Notes: a model not told the origin generated them from the sequence alone. A stretch of DNA of 64,000 bases from Ancylobacter radicis (GCF_018449475.1 NZ_JAHCQH010000015.1:310001-374000); one strand, 5' to 3'. Shown: positions 16,459 to 25,956, counted from the stretch's first letter. Translations and numbers: made by a program.

Positions 16459-18696
16459 ATGGCTTCAGGTGGAGAGCGCGTGGTGACCGGGGACATGGAA
16501 ATGTCGAGCCGGCTCCTCTCGGTGATGAGCTCCCTCATCGCCGGGCTCCCCCGACATGATGACTGGATCGAGGATCTGGCGCCGCACCTCGCCCGGCTCG
16601 GCGCCGAACTCACCCTCAGCCGCGTCGCCGTGTTCGAGGTTCACAATTCCGTCGATTCCGGCTTGGGCGTCACCTGCCGCGTGGACTGGGCCCAGCCGGG
16701 TCTGGCCTCCCTGATCGGCACCGCGCATCCCCCCGTGCGCCTTGGCGAAGCGGATGATCTCCAGCGCGAATGGGCCGGCCGGCGCATCCGCGGCGAGGTG
16801 ATCGAGGGACGCACCTGCGACCTGTACGGCTATCTCGCGGTGTTCTTCCGCGCCGCCCGCATCGTCAGCTTCTACACCGTGCCGATCATGGTGGATGGGC
16901 GCTGGTGGGGGCATTTGTGCATCAGCTCGGACGATCCCCAGCGCGAATGGAGCAGCGAGGAGCGCGGCGCCCTTCAGGCCATTGCCGCCTTGATCGCGCT
17001 GGCGATCGAACGCTCGCAGGGCGCGAGGGCGCTCAGCGAGGCGACGCGGCTTGCCATGCTCACCGCGGCGCTCGACGGCATCGTCACCATTGATGAAGCC
17101 GGCCAGATCGTCGATTTCAACCCGGCGGCCGAGGTCATGTTCGGCTATTCGCGGGCCGAGGTGATGGGCCGATTTCTGGGCGACACCATCGTGCCCGAGC
17201 CTATGCGAGGGCCTCATCGGGCGGGGATGGCGCGCTATCTCGCCGGAGGCGAGCCGCATATTCTCGGGCGGCGGATCGAGGTGGAGGCCGTGACGCGCGA
17301 GGGGCGGATTCTGCCGATCGAGCTGGTCGTCACCGAGATCAATGCAAAAAACCGCCGCCTGTTCACCGCTTCCGTGCGCGATATTACCGACCGCATACGC
17401 GCCAATGAGGCGCTGGAGCGGCTTGCCTATGCCGACCCCGTCACCGACCTGCCGAACCGCGCCGGGCTGATACGGCACATCCACTCGCATGGGCCGAGTG
17501 CGGCGGGCGCGCTGGTGCTCCGCCTGCCGGACCTCGCCATTTTGCGGGCCTCGCTGGGCGAGGACTTCATACAGCCCCTCGTCGTCGCCATTGCGGGCCG
17601 GCTGCGCGAGCATCTCCCCGCGCAGGCCCATCTGGCGCGCGTGGGCGACAGCGAATTCGCCATCGTCTCGCCCGAGGGCACGCGGCCGGAGCAGATCGGC
17701 GAGGAAATGGAATGGCTGATCGCCCAGCCTCTTGAAGTCGAGGGACGACGCTTCTACCTGCGGGCCAGCGTAGGCGTCGCCGCCAGCGCCGGCCCGATCG
17801 AGCAGATCCTGCGTGATGCGGAAATGGCCTCACGGGCCCAGCGTGGCGGTCACTGGCAGATCTTCGACGAATCGCTGCGGGCCGACCATCAGCAGCGCCT
17901 CGCCATGGAGATCGCCCTGCGGGATGCGCTGGCCGCCGGGGGCGAAGAGATATTCCCGGTCTTTCAGCCGGTGGTGGAGAGCCGCAGCGGCAAGGTGATC
18001 GGGTTCGAGGCCTTGGCGCGCTGGCGGACGTCCCGCTTCGGGCAGGTCTCGCCCGCCGAGTTCATCCCGCTGGCCGAGGCCGCCGGCCTGATCGACCCGT
18101 TGGGCAGCCTGATGCTCGATCGGTCGCTGGCCGCCTGCGCCCTCTGGAATGCCGCGCGCGCCGCGCAGGGGCTGCCGGCCCGCTTCGTCGCGGTCAATCT
18201 GGCCGCGCCGCAGCTCATCGCGCCCGATCTTCCGCAGCGCATCGCCGCCCTGCTGGCGCGCCATGATGTTCCCGGCGAGATGCTGCATCTGGAACTGACC
18301 GAGAGCACGCTGCTCGCCCAGCCCGCCGCGGCGGCGCAGATGATCCAGCAGTTGAAGGAGCTCGGCTGCCAAGTGGCGATCGACGATTTCGGCACGGGCT
18401 ATTCCAGCTTCAGCTATCTCCAGCACCTGCCGGCGGATGTACTCAAGATCGACCGCTCCTTCATGGCCGAGCTGCCGCACCAGCCGCGCGCCCGCAAGAT
18501 CGTCGCGGTCATGCTCGATCTCGCCCAGGCCCTCGGCATGTCCGCGATCGCCGAGGGCATCGAGACACCCGAGGTGCTCCGCGAATTCGAGGCGCTCGGC
18601 GGCGACTGCGTACAGGGCTATCTGACCGGCCGGCCCATGCCCTTCGAGGAGGCCCTGACCCACCCCGACGGCCTGAACTGGGTCGCTCCCGCTTAG
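16459..18696 (+). CDS. GAF-PAS-GGDEF-EAL cyclic-di-GMP signalling protein, GGDEF site degenerate
   Basis: About 745 aa, no membrane span. Order: GAF-like domain (about 30-200), PAS (about 205-320, ITIDEAG-like start, DITDR end), GGDEF (about 325-480) and EAL (about 495-740). The diguanylate cyclase signature is replaced by VGDSEF, so synthesis is unlikely. The EAL domain keeps its catalytic set: FEALARW, LELTES, AIDDFGTGYSS, LKIDRSF, AIAEGIET and QGYLTG. Predicted activity is therefore c-di-GMP phosphodiesterase controlled by sensor domains. The start is uncertain: ATG 16459 is used; GTG 16483, 7 nt after GGAGA, or ATG 16495 are good alternatives. Its stop overlaps the convergent gene by 4 nt. 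Confidence 0.85.
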   Translation: MASGGERVVTGDMEMSSRLLSVMSSLIAGLPRHDDWIEDLAPHLARLGAELTLSRVAVFEVHNSVDSGLGVTCRVDWAQPGLASLIGTAHPPVRLGEADDLQREWAGRRIRGEVIEGRTCDLYGYLAVFFRAARIVSFYTVPIMVDGRWWGHLCISSDDPQREWSSEERGALQAIAALIALAIERSQGARALSEATRLAMLTAALDGIVTIDEAGQIVDFNPAAEVMFGYSRAEVMGRFLGDTIVPEPMRGPHRAGMARYLAGGEPHILGRRIEVEAVTREGRILPIELVVTEINAKNRRLFTASVRDITDRIRANEALERLAYADPVTDLPNRAGLIRHIHSHGPSAAGALVLRLPDLAILRASLGEDFIQPLVVAIAGRLREHLPAQAHLARVGDSEFAIVSPEGTRPEQIGEEMEWLIAQPLEVEGRRFYLRASVGVAASAGPIEQILRDAEMASRAQRGGHWQIFDESLRADHQQRLAMEIALRDALAAGGEEIFPVFQPVVESRSGKVIGFEALARWRTSRFGQVSPAEFIPLAEAAGLIDPLGSLMLDRSLAACALWNAARAAQGLPARFVAVNLAAPQLIAPDLPQRIAALLARHDVPGEMLHLELTESTLLAQPAAAAQMIQQLKELGCQVAIDDFGTGYSSFSYLQHLPADVLKIDRSFMAELPHQPRARKIVAVMLDLAQALGMSAIAEGIETPEVLREFEALGGDCVQGYLTGRPMPFEEALTHPDGLNWVAPA

Positions 18697-21047
18697 GAAG
18701 CGGGGAGTTTTCCGGCGAACATCTCCTTGGCGATCCGGGCATGAATACCCCAATTGCCATCCGCCACTTGGGTGACGCCGAAATCCACCGCCACCGACAT
18801 CAGCGAGATTGCCTCGTCCTCGTCCAGCTCATAGCGTTCCATCAGGAATTTGCGGGTGGTGCGCGTGGCGCTGCGCAACGCCCGGCTGAGCGAGGAACGC
18901 TTGAATACCTCGGACTGCGCGTTGCGGCCCAGTTCGCGCAGATAATTGGTGTAGCTGAAGCCGTGCAGCAGCCAGGCGCTCTCGGTCTCGATCAGCGGGG
19001 CGCTGAGCCCGTTGAGGAAGCTTTTCTCGGTCTCGCCGCGCTTGTGCAGCACCAGGCGTACCTGCCCGGTGAGCGAGCATTCGAGCGCGGTGCCGCTGAC
19101 CTCGCCATCGCCCTGCGCCAGATGCGGGTCGCCGAGGGAGAGCAGCGCGCCGGGCACGGTGACCGGCAGATAGACCGAGGCGCCCTTGCCGGCCCGCCAA
19201 TTGTCGATATTGCCGCCGAAATAGCCGGGCGGGACGGAATCGACGATGTCGGATTCGCGCGGCGCCACGGCGATGAAGCCGAAATGCGGACGCACCGGCA
19301 CGCGCACCCCCTTCAGCACGTCGTGGCGCTCGACGATCCTGGAGTGGTCGACCGGGACGCCGGGATAGTCGATGGTCTCGTGCACCACGCCGAACGGGTC
19401 GGTCTGCGGCACCCAGCGGAAGGAATAGACCGCCTCGGCATAGCCGCTCTCGCCCGCCGCGTCGGTGCGGTAGATGGTGACGACCTCACGCTTGCGCGGC
19501 TCGTCGAGAATGTCGTCGTGATGGAAACCCCAGGCGGCGGCGACGTTCGAGCCGAATGCATAGCCGGCAAAGTCCGGGTTGGCGCTGGGGCGGGGCGTGA
19601 GATCGAGGATCTGCACCTCCAGCACATCGCCGGGTTCGGCGCCGTGGACATATATCGGGCCGGTGCAGATATGCACGCCGAAGCCCTCGCCGGCGCCGCG
19701 CCCGAAGATGCTGGCGTTCATCGGCCCGGCGCCGCGCCGGTCCACCGCCTTGTAGTCGCGGGTCCAGCGGAACACGCTCTCCGCGCCCGCATCGCCTTTG
19801 ATCATGCGCTCATGATCGTCATAGCAATGCTGGGTCAGCGTCTCGACCGTGACCACCGCGCCCGAGCGTACGCGCAGCACCGGGGCGATGGAGCGCGAGA
19901 GATAGCCCCAATGCACGGTGTCGCGGGAGACCGGCAGATGGTGATGGCCGGGCGCCGGCGGCAGATAGGGGCGCTCGATTTCCAGCCTGTCCTCCGTCTC
20001 CGTGGGGGCGTTGGCCTCGATGGGCGGAAGCGGCGCGGCGGGCAGCGGGCGCAGCGCGCGGCCGCCCGAATGCACCGGCCGCCCGCGGGTCCAGCGCGTC
20101 TCGTCCCAGCCGCCGGCGGTCTTGCGGAAATCGCGCGGGGAGATGCCATAGGCACCGCTGAACACCCGGCTGAAATGCGCCTGATCGGGAAAGCCCCAGC
20201 GGAAGCCGATCTCGGCGATGGAACGGTCGGCGTGCTGCGGGTTGACCAGATCGAGCCGGCAATGTTCCAGCCGGCGGTGGCGCACATGGTCGGAGAAGGC
20301 GCGGTCCTGCCCCTCGAACAGGCGCTGTATATAGCGCGGCGACAACCCCTCAGCCTTGGCGATGTCGGCGATGGAAAGGTCCGGTTCGCGCAGCCGCGCC
20401 TCGATCTGGGCGCAGACGCGGGCGAAATGCGCGGCCTGCACCTGCGTCGCGCTGTCCTCCTCCGGCCGGGCCTCGGCGAGCAGGGCGGAGAGCACGAGTT
20501 CGGTCGCCGCCGTCTCCGCCGCCATCAGGTCGCCATCCTCCATCATCGCGAAATTGGCGGCCAGCGCGCGCAGCATCGGCCGCGCGGCGGTGGCGGAGAC
20601 CGATTCCCCCAGCACCAGCGTCGGCAGCGTGGTGCCGCGCCCGAAGCGGCCGATCAGGCGCTCGCGCGGCACCTGGAGCAGCAGCAGTTCGAAATCATTG
20701 CGGAACTGCACGCTGCCCTGGCTCGACGGGTCGCTTACCCAGAGATCGCCATCGGCGAATTCGGCGGCGCGCCGTCCTTCCGCAAGATGGCCGCGGCCAT
20801 ACTGCACGAAGCCGATCAGCAGCTTCGCCTCCGGTGCCGGCACCGGCGCCAGCGTCTGCGCGGGGGCGCGCAGCAGGGCGATGCTGGCCCCGGTGGGCGA
20901 GCGTTTGATCGCGACCTCGCCGAAATGGAACGGCTCGTCCTTCGGCCGCCGCCCGGTCAAGGCGAGGCTCGCCAGCGTGTCGCGCCAGGCGGCTTCCTGC
21001 TTGCTGGCGGGAAAGGCGGTGATGGAGACGGGAACGGCTCGGGTCAT
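18693..21047 (-). CDS. AraC-family regulator fused to acetamidase/formamidase
   Basis: A single uninterrupted 784-aa frame. Residues ~1-215 resemble the cupin-like ligand domain of AraC regulators, ~220-320 are the double helix-turn-helix (LSIADIAKAEGLSPRYIQRL, then IAEIGFRWGFPDQAHFSRVF), and ~345-780 are an acetamidase/formamidase (FmdA/AmdA) domain: VHWGYLSRSIAPVLRVRSG, GPIYVHGAEPGDVLEVQIL, HFGFIAVAP, PPGYFGGNIDNW and LSLGDPHLAQGDGEVSG. Amidases of this family hydrolyse short amides to acid and ammonia. The gene is divergent from a TRAP operon, suggesting that the fusion senses and attacks the same imported amide. Start at 21047 is the ATG nearest the domain boundary. Confidence 0.85.
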   Translation of the reverse strand: MTRAVPVSITAFPASKQEAAWRDTLASLALTGRRPKDEPFHFGEVAIKRSPTGASIALLRAPAQTLAPVPAPEAKLLIGFVQYGRGHLAEGRRAAEFADGDLWVSDPSSQGSVQFRNDFELLLLQVPRERLIGRFGRGTTLPTLVLGESVSATAARPMLRALAANFAMMEDGDLMAAETAATELVLSALLAEARPEEDSATQVQAAHFARVCAQIEARLREPDLSIADIAKAEGLSPRYIQRLFEGQDRAFSDHVRHRRLEHCRLDLVNPQHADRSIAEIGFRWGFPDQAHFSRVFSGAYGISPRDFRKTAGGWDETRWTRGRPVHSGGRALRPLPAAPLPPIEANAPTETEDRLEIERPYLPPAPGHHHLPVSRDTVHWGYLSRSIAPVLRVRSGAVVTVETLTQHCYDDHERMIKGDAGAESVFRWTRDYKAVDRRGAGPMNASIFGRGAGEGFGVHICTGPIYVHGAEPGDVLEVQILDLTPRPSANPDFAGYAFGSNVAAAWGFHHDDILDEPRKREVVTIYRTDAAGESGYAEAVYSFRWVPQTDPFGVVHETIDYPGVPVDHSRIVERHDVLKGVRVPVRPHFGFIAVAPRESDIVDSVPPGYFGGNIDNWRAGKGASVYLPVTVPGALLSLGDPHLAQGDGEVSGTALECSLTGQVRLVLHKRGETEKSFLNGLSAPLIETESAWLLHGFSYTNYLRELGRNAQSEVFKRSSLSRALRSATRTTRKFLMERYELDEDEAISLMSVAVDFGVTQVADGNWGIHARIAKEMFAGKLPAS

Positions 21048-21166
21048 GCGATCTCGCGGAAGGCGCCGGGAAGGGCGCGGGCGCATTGAAGCACTTTGAC
21101 GATCCGCGCACAAAAACTTGTCTGCGACCCGGACGACGGGGATGCCTTTTTTGACGGCAAAACGAG

Positions 21167-21182
21167 ATAATCGTTTGATTAT
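21167..21182. promoter_or_regulatory. Palindromic operator candidate in the divergent AT-rich region
   Basis: ATAATC-GTTT-GATTAT is a perfect inverted repeat inside an AT-rich island (21150-21205) between the AraC-amidase gene and the TRAP operon. A possible plus-strand promoter TTGATT-17-TCTTAT overlaps it at 21175-21203. Confidence 0.4.
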
Positions 21183-21338
21183 AAAAAATTATTTCAATCT
21201 TATTGGTGATCCGGCAGCACCCCATCCCCGCTGCTCTGCCCCTTTGGGGGCATTGCCGCGCGGCGCGGGACGCGGAATATCGACGCCGATCACCGTCGCC
21301 GGAATGTCGGGCGAACGGACAATGTCAGAGGGATAGTC

Positions 21339-22427
21339 ATGGATCGTCGCGGTTTTCTGGGCGCCGGCCTCGCGGGCACGGCTGCCGTCGCCACCATTGC
21401 AGCCCCCCATGTCGCGCGGGCGCAGCAGAGCTTCAACTGGAAGATGACCAACGCCTATGGCCCGGGCGCGCCGTTCTACGTCACCGGCCCCGGCAGCCCG
21501 ACCTATTTCTGCGATCTCGTCGGCAAGATGTCCGGCGGCCGCCTCACCATCCAGCACTTCGCGGCGGGCGAGCTGATCCCGGCGCTGGAAGGCTTCGACG
21601 CGGTGTCCTCCGGCACGGTCGAGATGAACGCGGCCAATTCCTATTTCTGGGCCGGCAAGGTGCCGGCGGCGCAGTTCTTCACCTGCGTGCCGTTCGGCCT
21701 CAACTTCCAGGGCCAGAATGCCTGGATCTATCACGGCGGCGGCCTTGCCCTGTGGGAGGAGCTTTACGCGCCGTTCAACCTCGTGCCCATGCCGCTCGGC
21801 AATACCGGCGTGCAGATGTCCGGCTGGTTCCGCAAGCCGATCGAGAAGGTCGAGGATTTCAAGGGCCTGAAGATGCGCATCCCCGGCCTTGCCGGAAAGG
21901 TCTATGCGCAGCTCGGCGTCGACGTGAAGCTGCTGCCGGGCGGCGAGATCTTCCCGGCGCTGGAGCGCGGCGTGATCGACGCGGCCGAGTTCGTCGGCCC
22001 CTATCAGGACCGCCGCCTCGGCCTGCAGAAGGCCGCCAAGTACTATTACACCACCGGCTGGCACGAGCCGAGCAACGTCACCGAGCTGATCGTCAACAAG
22101 GCCGCCTGGGACAGCCTGCCCGCCGACCTCAAGGAGATCGTGCGCACCGCCGCCATGGCCTGCAACGTGCTCAGCCACACCTGGTGCGAGGCGACCAATG
22201 GCGAGGCGATGAGCGACCTCGTGAAGAACCAGGGCGTGATCGCCGCCCCCTACCCGGCCGAGGTCGTCGCCAAGCTGCGCGAGGTCACCAAGACCACGCT
22301 CGACGGCATGGCCGCCGCCGATCCGAAGGTGAAGAAGGTCTATGACAGCTTCACCGATTTCGCCGCCAAGCACAGCCAGTGGGCCGGCCTGTCGGAAGCC
22401 GTCTACCAGACGCAGATCCGTTCCTGA
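21339..22427 (+). CDS. TRAP transporter solute-binding protein (DctP family)
   Basis: A 362-aa periplasmic receptor with a twin-arginine signal (MDRRGFLGAGLAGTAAV, cleavage near ARA-QQ). The mature part has the DctP pattern, including GNTGVQMSGWFRKPI, FKGLKMRIPGLAGKVY and ALERGVIDAAEFVGP. It is closest in style to the TakP group, which binds 2-oxoacids or hydroxyacids. It is first in a four-gene operon with the two membrane subunits and a gamma-glutamyltransferase-like enzyme. The ligand is unproven; the amidase and GGT neighbours suggest an amide or glutamyl compound. Confidence 0.9.
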   Translation: MDRRGFLGAGLAGTAAVATIAAPHVARAQQSFNWKMTNAYGPGAPFYVTGPGSPTYFCDLVGKMSGGRLTIQHFAAGELIPALEGFDAVSSGTVEMNAANSYFWAGKVPAAQFFTCVPFGLNFQGQNAWIYHGGGLALWEELYAPFNLVPMPLGNTGVQMSGWFRKPIEKVEDFKGLKMRIPGLAGKVYAQLGVDVKLLPGGEIFPALERGVIDAAEFVGPYQDRRLGLQKAAKYYYTTGWHEPSNVTELIVNKAAWDSLPADLKEIVRTAAMACNVLSHTWCEATNGEAMSDLVKNQGVIAAPYPAEVVAKLREVTKTTLDGMAAADPKVKKVYDSFTDFAAKHSQWAGLSEAVYQTQIRS

Positions 22428-22429
22428 TC

Positions 22430-22975
22430 ATGGTCCGCATGCTGGAAAGCATCGCCCGCGCCCTCGACGTCATCGTCGAGGGCTGCGGCCGTCTCGCGGC
22501 CTGGACCGGCTTCGCGCTGGTCCTCGTCATGGCCGGCAATGTGCTGATGCGCTACGCCTTCCACACCGGCTCGGTGGCGATGCAGGAGCTGGAATGGCAC
22601 CTGATGTCGCCGCTGACGCTGCTGTGCATCGCCTACACCATCAAGCATGAGGGCCATGTGCGGGTGGACATCCTGTTCGCCCGGCTGCCGCCGCGCGTCC
22701 AGCAGGCGATCGACCTGTTCTCCGCCTTCTCCGTGGTGGCGCTGGCGGTGATCGTGATCATCCTCTCCTGGCCCTATGTCATGCAGTCCTACCGCATCGG
22801 CGAGGGCTCGCCCGATCCCGGCGGGCTGCCCGGACGCTTCATCCTCAAGGCGATGATCCCGGCCGGTTTCGCGCTCCTCCTGCTGCAGAGCCTCGCCGCC
22901 ACGGCGCGCGCGCTCGCCGCCCTCCTCTCCCCGGTCGGAACCCCGCCCGCGCAGGTGCCTGCCAATGCCCTATAA
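22430..22975 (+). CDS. TRAP transporter small permease (DctQ family)
   Basis: A 181-aa inner-membrane protein with four predicted spans. The DctQ hallmark is visible: NVLMRYAFHTGSVAMQELEW in span two, then KHEGHVRVDIL. It begins 3 nt after the binding-protein stop and overlaps the large permease by 11 nt, consistent with translational coupling. It partners the DctM subunit in Na+-driven uptake. Confidence 0.88.
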   Translation: MVRMLESIARALDVIVEGCGRLAAWTGFALVLVMAGNVLMRYAFHTGSVAMQELEWHLMSPLTLLCIAYTIKHEGHVRVDILFARLPPRVQQAIDLFSAFSVVALAVIVIILSWPYVMQSYRIGEGSPDPGGLPGRFILKAMIPAGFALLLLQSLAATARALAALLSPVGTPPAQVPANAL

Positions 22976-24290
22976 TGAGATTCTGGCGATTGCCTGCATC
23001 GCCTCCTTCTTCGTGCTGCTGTTCGTCGGCGTGCCGGTCGCGCTGACGCTGGCGATCAGCGGCTTCTTCTTCGGCTGGCTCGGCTTCGGCACCACGCTGT
23101 TCGGCCTGCTGCCGGCGCGCATCTACGGCGTCACCGCCAATTACACGCTGATCGCCATCCCTCTCTTCGTCTTCATGGGCGTCATGCTGGAGAAATCCCG
23201 CATGGCGGACGAGCTGATGGAGGTGATCGGCCATCTCTCCGGCAGCCTGCGCGGCGGCATGGGGCTCGGCATCGTGCTGGTCGGCATGCTGATGGGCGCG
23301 ACCACCGGCATTGTCGGCGCCACCATCGTCACGCTCGGCCTGCTGACCCTGCCGACCCTGCTGCGGCGCGGCTATGACAAGAGCCTCGCCTGCGGCGCGA
23401 TCTGCGCTTCCGGCACGCTCGGCCAGCTCATCCCGCCCTCGACCATCCTGATCCTGCTGGCCGACATCATGGGCGAATCGGTCGGCACGCTGTTCGCCGC
23501 CGCCGTGATGCCCGGCCTGATGCTGACCGGCATCTTCTGCGTGTGGATCCTCATCGTCGGCATCATCTGGCCGGAAAAGGTGCCGCCGATCCCGGCCGAG
23601 GAACGCAATGCCGTCGGCCGTGGCGAGCTGGCGATGAAGGCGCTGAAGGTCGGCCTGCCGCCGGTGGCGCTGGTGCTGGCCGTGCTCGGTTCGATCATCG
23701 GCGGCATCGCCGCCCCGACCGAGGCCGCCAGCATGGGCGCGCTCGGCTCCATCCTCGTGGCCGCCGTGGCCGGCCGGTTCACCTGGAACACGCTGGTCGA
23801 GACGGTGCGCTCCACCGCCCGCATCACCGCCATGATGTTCTTCGTGCTGATCTGCTCGCAGGTCTTCGCGCTGGCTTTCCGCGGCCTCGGCGGCGAACGG
23901 CTGGTGCATGATGCCTTCGCCCTGGTGCCGGGCGGCACCAATGGCGTGCTGATCTTCATGCTGCTGATCATCTTCGTGCTCGGCTTCTTCATCGAGTGGA
24001 TCGAGATCAGCTACATCGTCGTGCCGATGTTCCTGCCCTTGATGATCAACGGCAATATCGATCTGGTCTGGGCGGCGGCGCTGATCGCCACCGTGCTGCA
24101 GACCTCCTTCCTGACGCCGCCTTTCGGTTGGGCGCTGTTCTACCTGCGGGGCGTTGCCCCGCCGGAGGTGCGCACGGTCGACATCTATCGCGGCGTCCTG
24201 CCCTTCATTGCGCTCCAGCTCATCGCCACCGCCATCGTCTTCGCCTTTCCGGGCATGGCGACATGGCTGCCCGAAGCGATCGGTTGGTAG
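22965..24290 (+). CDS. TRAP transporter large permease (DctM family)
   Basis: A 441-aa, roughly 12-span membrane protein. Typical DctM segments include IAIPLFVFMGVMLEKS, LIPPSTILILLADIMGESVG (in order, the conserved PPS region) and the C-terminal TSFLTPPFGWALFYL. It moves substrate delivered by the DctP receptor, coupled to the sodium gradient. It overlaps dctQ at its start and is followed after 16 nt by the GGT-like gene. Confidence 0.9.
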   Translation: MPYNEILAIACIASFFVLLFVGVPVALTLAISGFFFGWLGFGTTLFGLLPARIYGVTANYTLIAIPLFVFMGVMLEKSRMADELMEVIGHLSGSLRGGMGLGIVLVGMLMGATTGIVGATIVTLGLLTLPTLLRRGYDKSLACGAICASGTLGQLIPPSTILILLADIMGESVGTLFAAAVMPGLMLTGIFCVWILIVGIIWPEKVPPIPAEERNAVGRGELAMKALKVGLPPVALVLAVLGSIIGGIAAPTEAASMGALGSILVAAVAGRFTWNTLVETVRSTARITAMMFFVLICSQVFALAFRGLGGERLVHDAFALVPGGTNGVLIFMLLIIFVLGFFIEWIEISYIVVPMFLPLMINGNIDLVWAAALIATVLQTSFLTPPFGWALFYLRGVAPPEVRTVDIYRGVLPFIALQLIATAIVFAFPGMATWLPEAIGW

Positions 24291-24306
24291 CCGGAGTACG
24301 CGTGAC

Positions 24307-25908
24307 ATGCTGAACACGGTTCGTGCCCGCCGGGGCATGGTGACCTCGCCGCACCATCTGGCGAGCGAGGCGGGGCTGCGCGTCCTGCGCGAGGGTGGCA
24401 ATGCGGTCGAGGCGACCATCGCCATGGCGGCGGCGCTCGCCGTGGTCTACCCGCACATGACCGCCATCGGCGGCGACGGCTTCTGGCTGATCGGCGCGCC
24501 CGGCGAACAGCCGGTCGGCATCGAGGCCTGCGGGCGCGCGGCCAGCACCGCCACGCCCGCGCTTTATGCGCAAGCGGGACATGCCAGCATTCCCCAGCGC
24601 GGGCCGCTCGCCGCCAACACCGTGGCGGCCACGGTCGCCGGCTGGGGCGAGGCGCTGGCACTGAGCGCCGAGCGCGGCGGGCGGATGCCGCTCGCGCGCC
24701 TGATCGAGGATGCCGCCTGGCACGCCGAGAACGGCTTTCCCGTCACCCTCAGCCAGCATGCGCTGACCGCCGAGAAGATGTCGGAGCTGGTGGGCGCGCC
24801 GGGCTTCGCCGACGCCTTCCTTGTCGGGGGCGCCGCTCCCGCCACGGGGAGCGTGATGCGCCTGCCGGCGCTGGGGCAGACGCTGCGCCGGCTCGGCCGG
24901 GAGGGGACCGAGAGCTTCTATCGCGGCGCCATCGCCCGCGACATCGCCGCCGATCTCGCGCAGGCCGGCACGCCGGTGAGCGCCGCCGACCTTGCCGCCT
25001 GCACCGCCCGCCGCGTCGCGCCGCTCAGCGTGCGGCTCGGCGCGCCCTTTCCGGGGATGACGCTGTACAATTTCCCTCCGCCCACGCAGGGGCTCGCCTC
25101 GCTGATGATCCTCGCGCTGTTCGCCCGGCTAGGCGTCACGCAAGGCGAGGGTTTCGCCCATCTGCACGGGCTGGTCGAGGCGACCAAGCAGGCCTTTCTG
25201 GTGCGCGACCGCGTGGTCGGCGATCCCGAGGCGATGAACGAGGATCCGCGCGCCTTCCTCGCCGATGACGTGCTGGACCGCCTCGCCGCCCGGATCGACC
25301 CGGCGCGCGCCCTGCCCTGGCCGGCGCCGCCCTCGGCGGGCGACACGGTGTGGCTCGGCGCCATCGACGGCAACGGGCTGGCCGCCAGCTTCATCCAGAG
25401 CATCTATTTCGAGTTCGGCTCGGGCGTGGTGCTGCCGCAGACCGGCATCGTCTGGCAGAATCGCGGCTCCAGCTTCCAGCTGTCGGGCGAGGGCCCGCGC
25501 GTGCTGGCGCCCGGCCGCAAGCCGTTCCACACGCTCAACCCGGCCATGGCCAGCTTCGACGATGGCCGGCACATGGTCTATGGCACGATGGGCGGCGAGG
25601 GCCAGCCGCAGACGCAGGCGGCGCTGTTCTCGCGCTATGCGCTGTTCGGGCAGGATCTGCAGCAGGCCATCACCGCGCCGCGCTGGCTGCTCGGCCGCAC
25701 CTGGGGCGCCGAGACGGTGACGCTGAAGCTGGAGGACCGTTTCCCGCCGGCCCTGATCGACGCCCTGCGCGCAGCCGGGCATGAGGTCGAGCGGGTCGGC
25801 GCCCATGACCCGATGATGGGCCATGCCGGCGCCATCGCCCGCCATGCCGACGGACGGCTGGAAGGCGCCAGCGACCCGCGCAGCGACGGCGCCGCCTACG
25901 GTTTCTGA
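24307..25908 (+). CDS. Gamma-glutamyltransferase-family hydrolase
   Basis: A 533-aa Ntn-hydrolase of the GGT family. The N-terminal half carries MVTSPHHLASEAGLRVLREG and GNAVEATIAMAAAL, and the Thr expected to become the catalytic N-terminus after self-cleavage is in GDTVWLGAIDGNG. The C-terminal half has LNPAMASFDDGRHMVYGTMG, where the GG loop normally lies. No signal peptide is seen, so it is probably cytoplasmic, unlike classic periplasmic GGT, and may hydrolyse an imported gamma-glutamyl or acyl amide. Start is the ATG 9 nt after GGAG. It is the last gene of the TRAP operon. Confidence 0.85.
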   Translation: MLNTVRARRGMVTSPHHLASEAGLRVLREGGNAVEATIAMAAALAVVYPHMTAIGGDGFWLIGAPGEQPVGIEACGRAASTATPALYAQAGHASIPQRGPLAANTVAATVAGWGEALALSAERGGRMPLARLIEDAAWHAENGFPVTLSQHALTAEKMSELVGAPGFADAFLVGGAAPATGSVMRLPALGQTLRRLGREGTESFYRGAIARDIAADLAQAGTPVSAADLAACTARRVAPLSVRLGAPFPGMTLYNFPPPTQGLASLMILALFARLGVTQGEGFAHLHGLVEATKQAFLVRDRVVGDPEAMNEDPRAFLADDVLDRLAARIDPARALPWPAPPSAGDTVWLGAIDGNGLAASFIQSIYFEFGSGVVLPQTGIVWQNRGSSFQLSGEGPRVLAPGRKPFHTLNPAMASFDDGRHMVYGTMGGEGQPQTQAALFSRYALFGQDLQQAITAPRWLLGRTWGAETVTLKLEDRFPPALIDALRAAGHEVERVGAHDPMMGHAGAIARHADGRLEGASDPRSDGAAYGF

Positions 25909-25918
25909 GCTATCCCTG

Positions 25919-25945
25919 AACCTTCGCGCGGACCGCGCGAAGGTT
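25919..25945. terminator. Bidirectional hairpin between convergent operons
   Basis: AACCTTCGCGCG and CGCGCGAAGGTT are perfect 12-bp arms around a 3-nt loop. The hairpin lies 10 bp after the GGT stop and 12 bp from the end of the efflux operon. It lacks a T tract but the stem is very stable. Confidence 0.65.
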
Positions 25946-25956
25946 GGGTGCAGGGT

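Noticed and set aside
18741..21089. 782-aa plus-strand open frame opposite the AraC-amidase gene
   Set aside because: GC-rich third positions create long antisense frames; it is rich in His, Gly, Arg and Ala with no domain, while the opposite strand has clear motifs.
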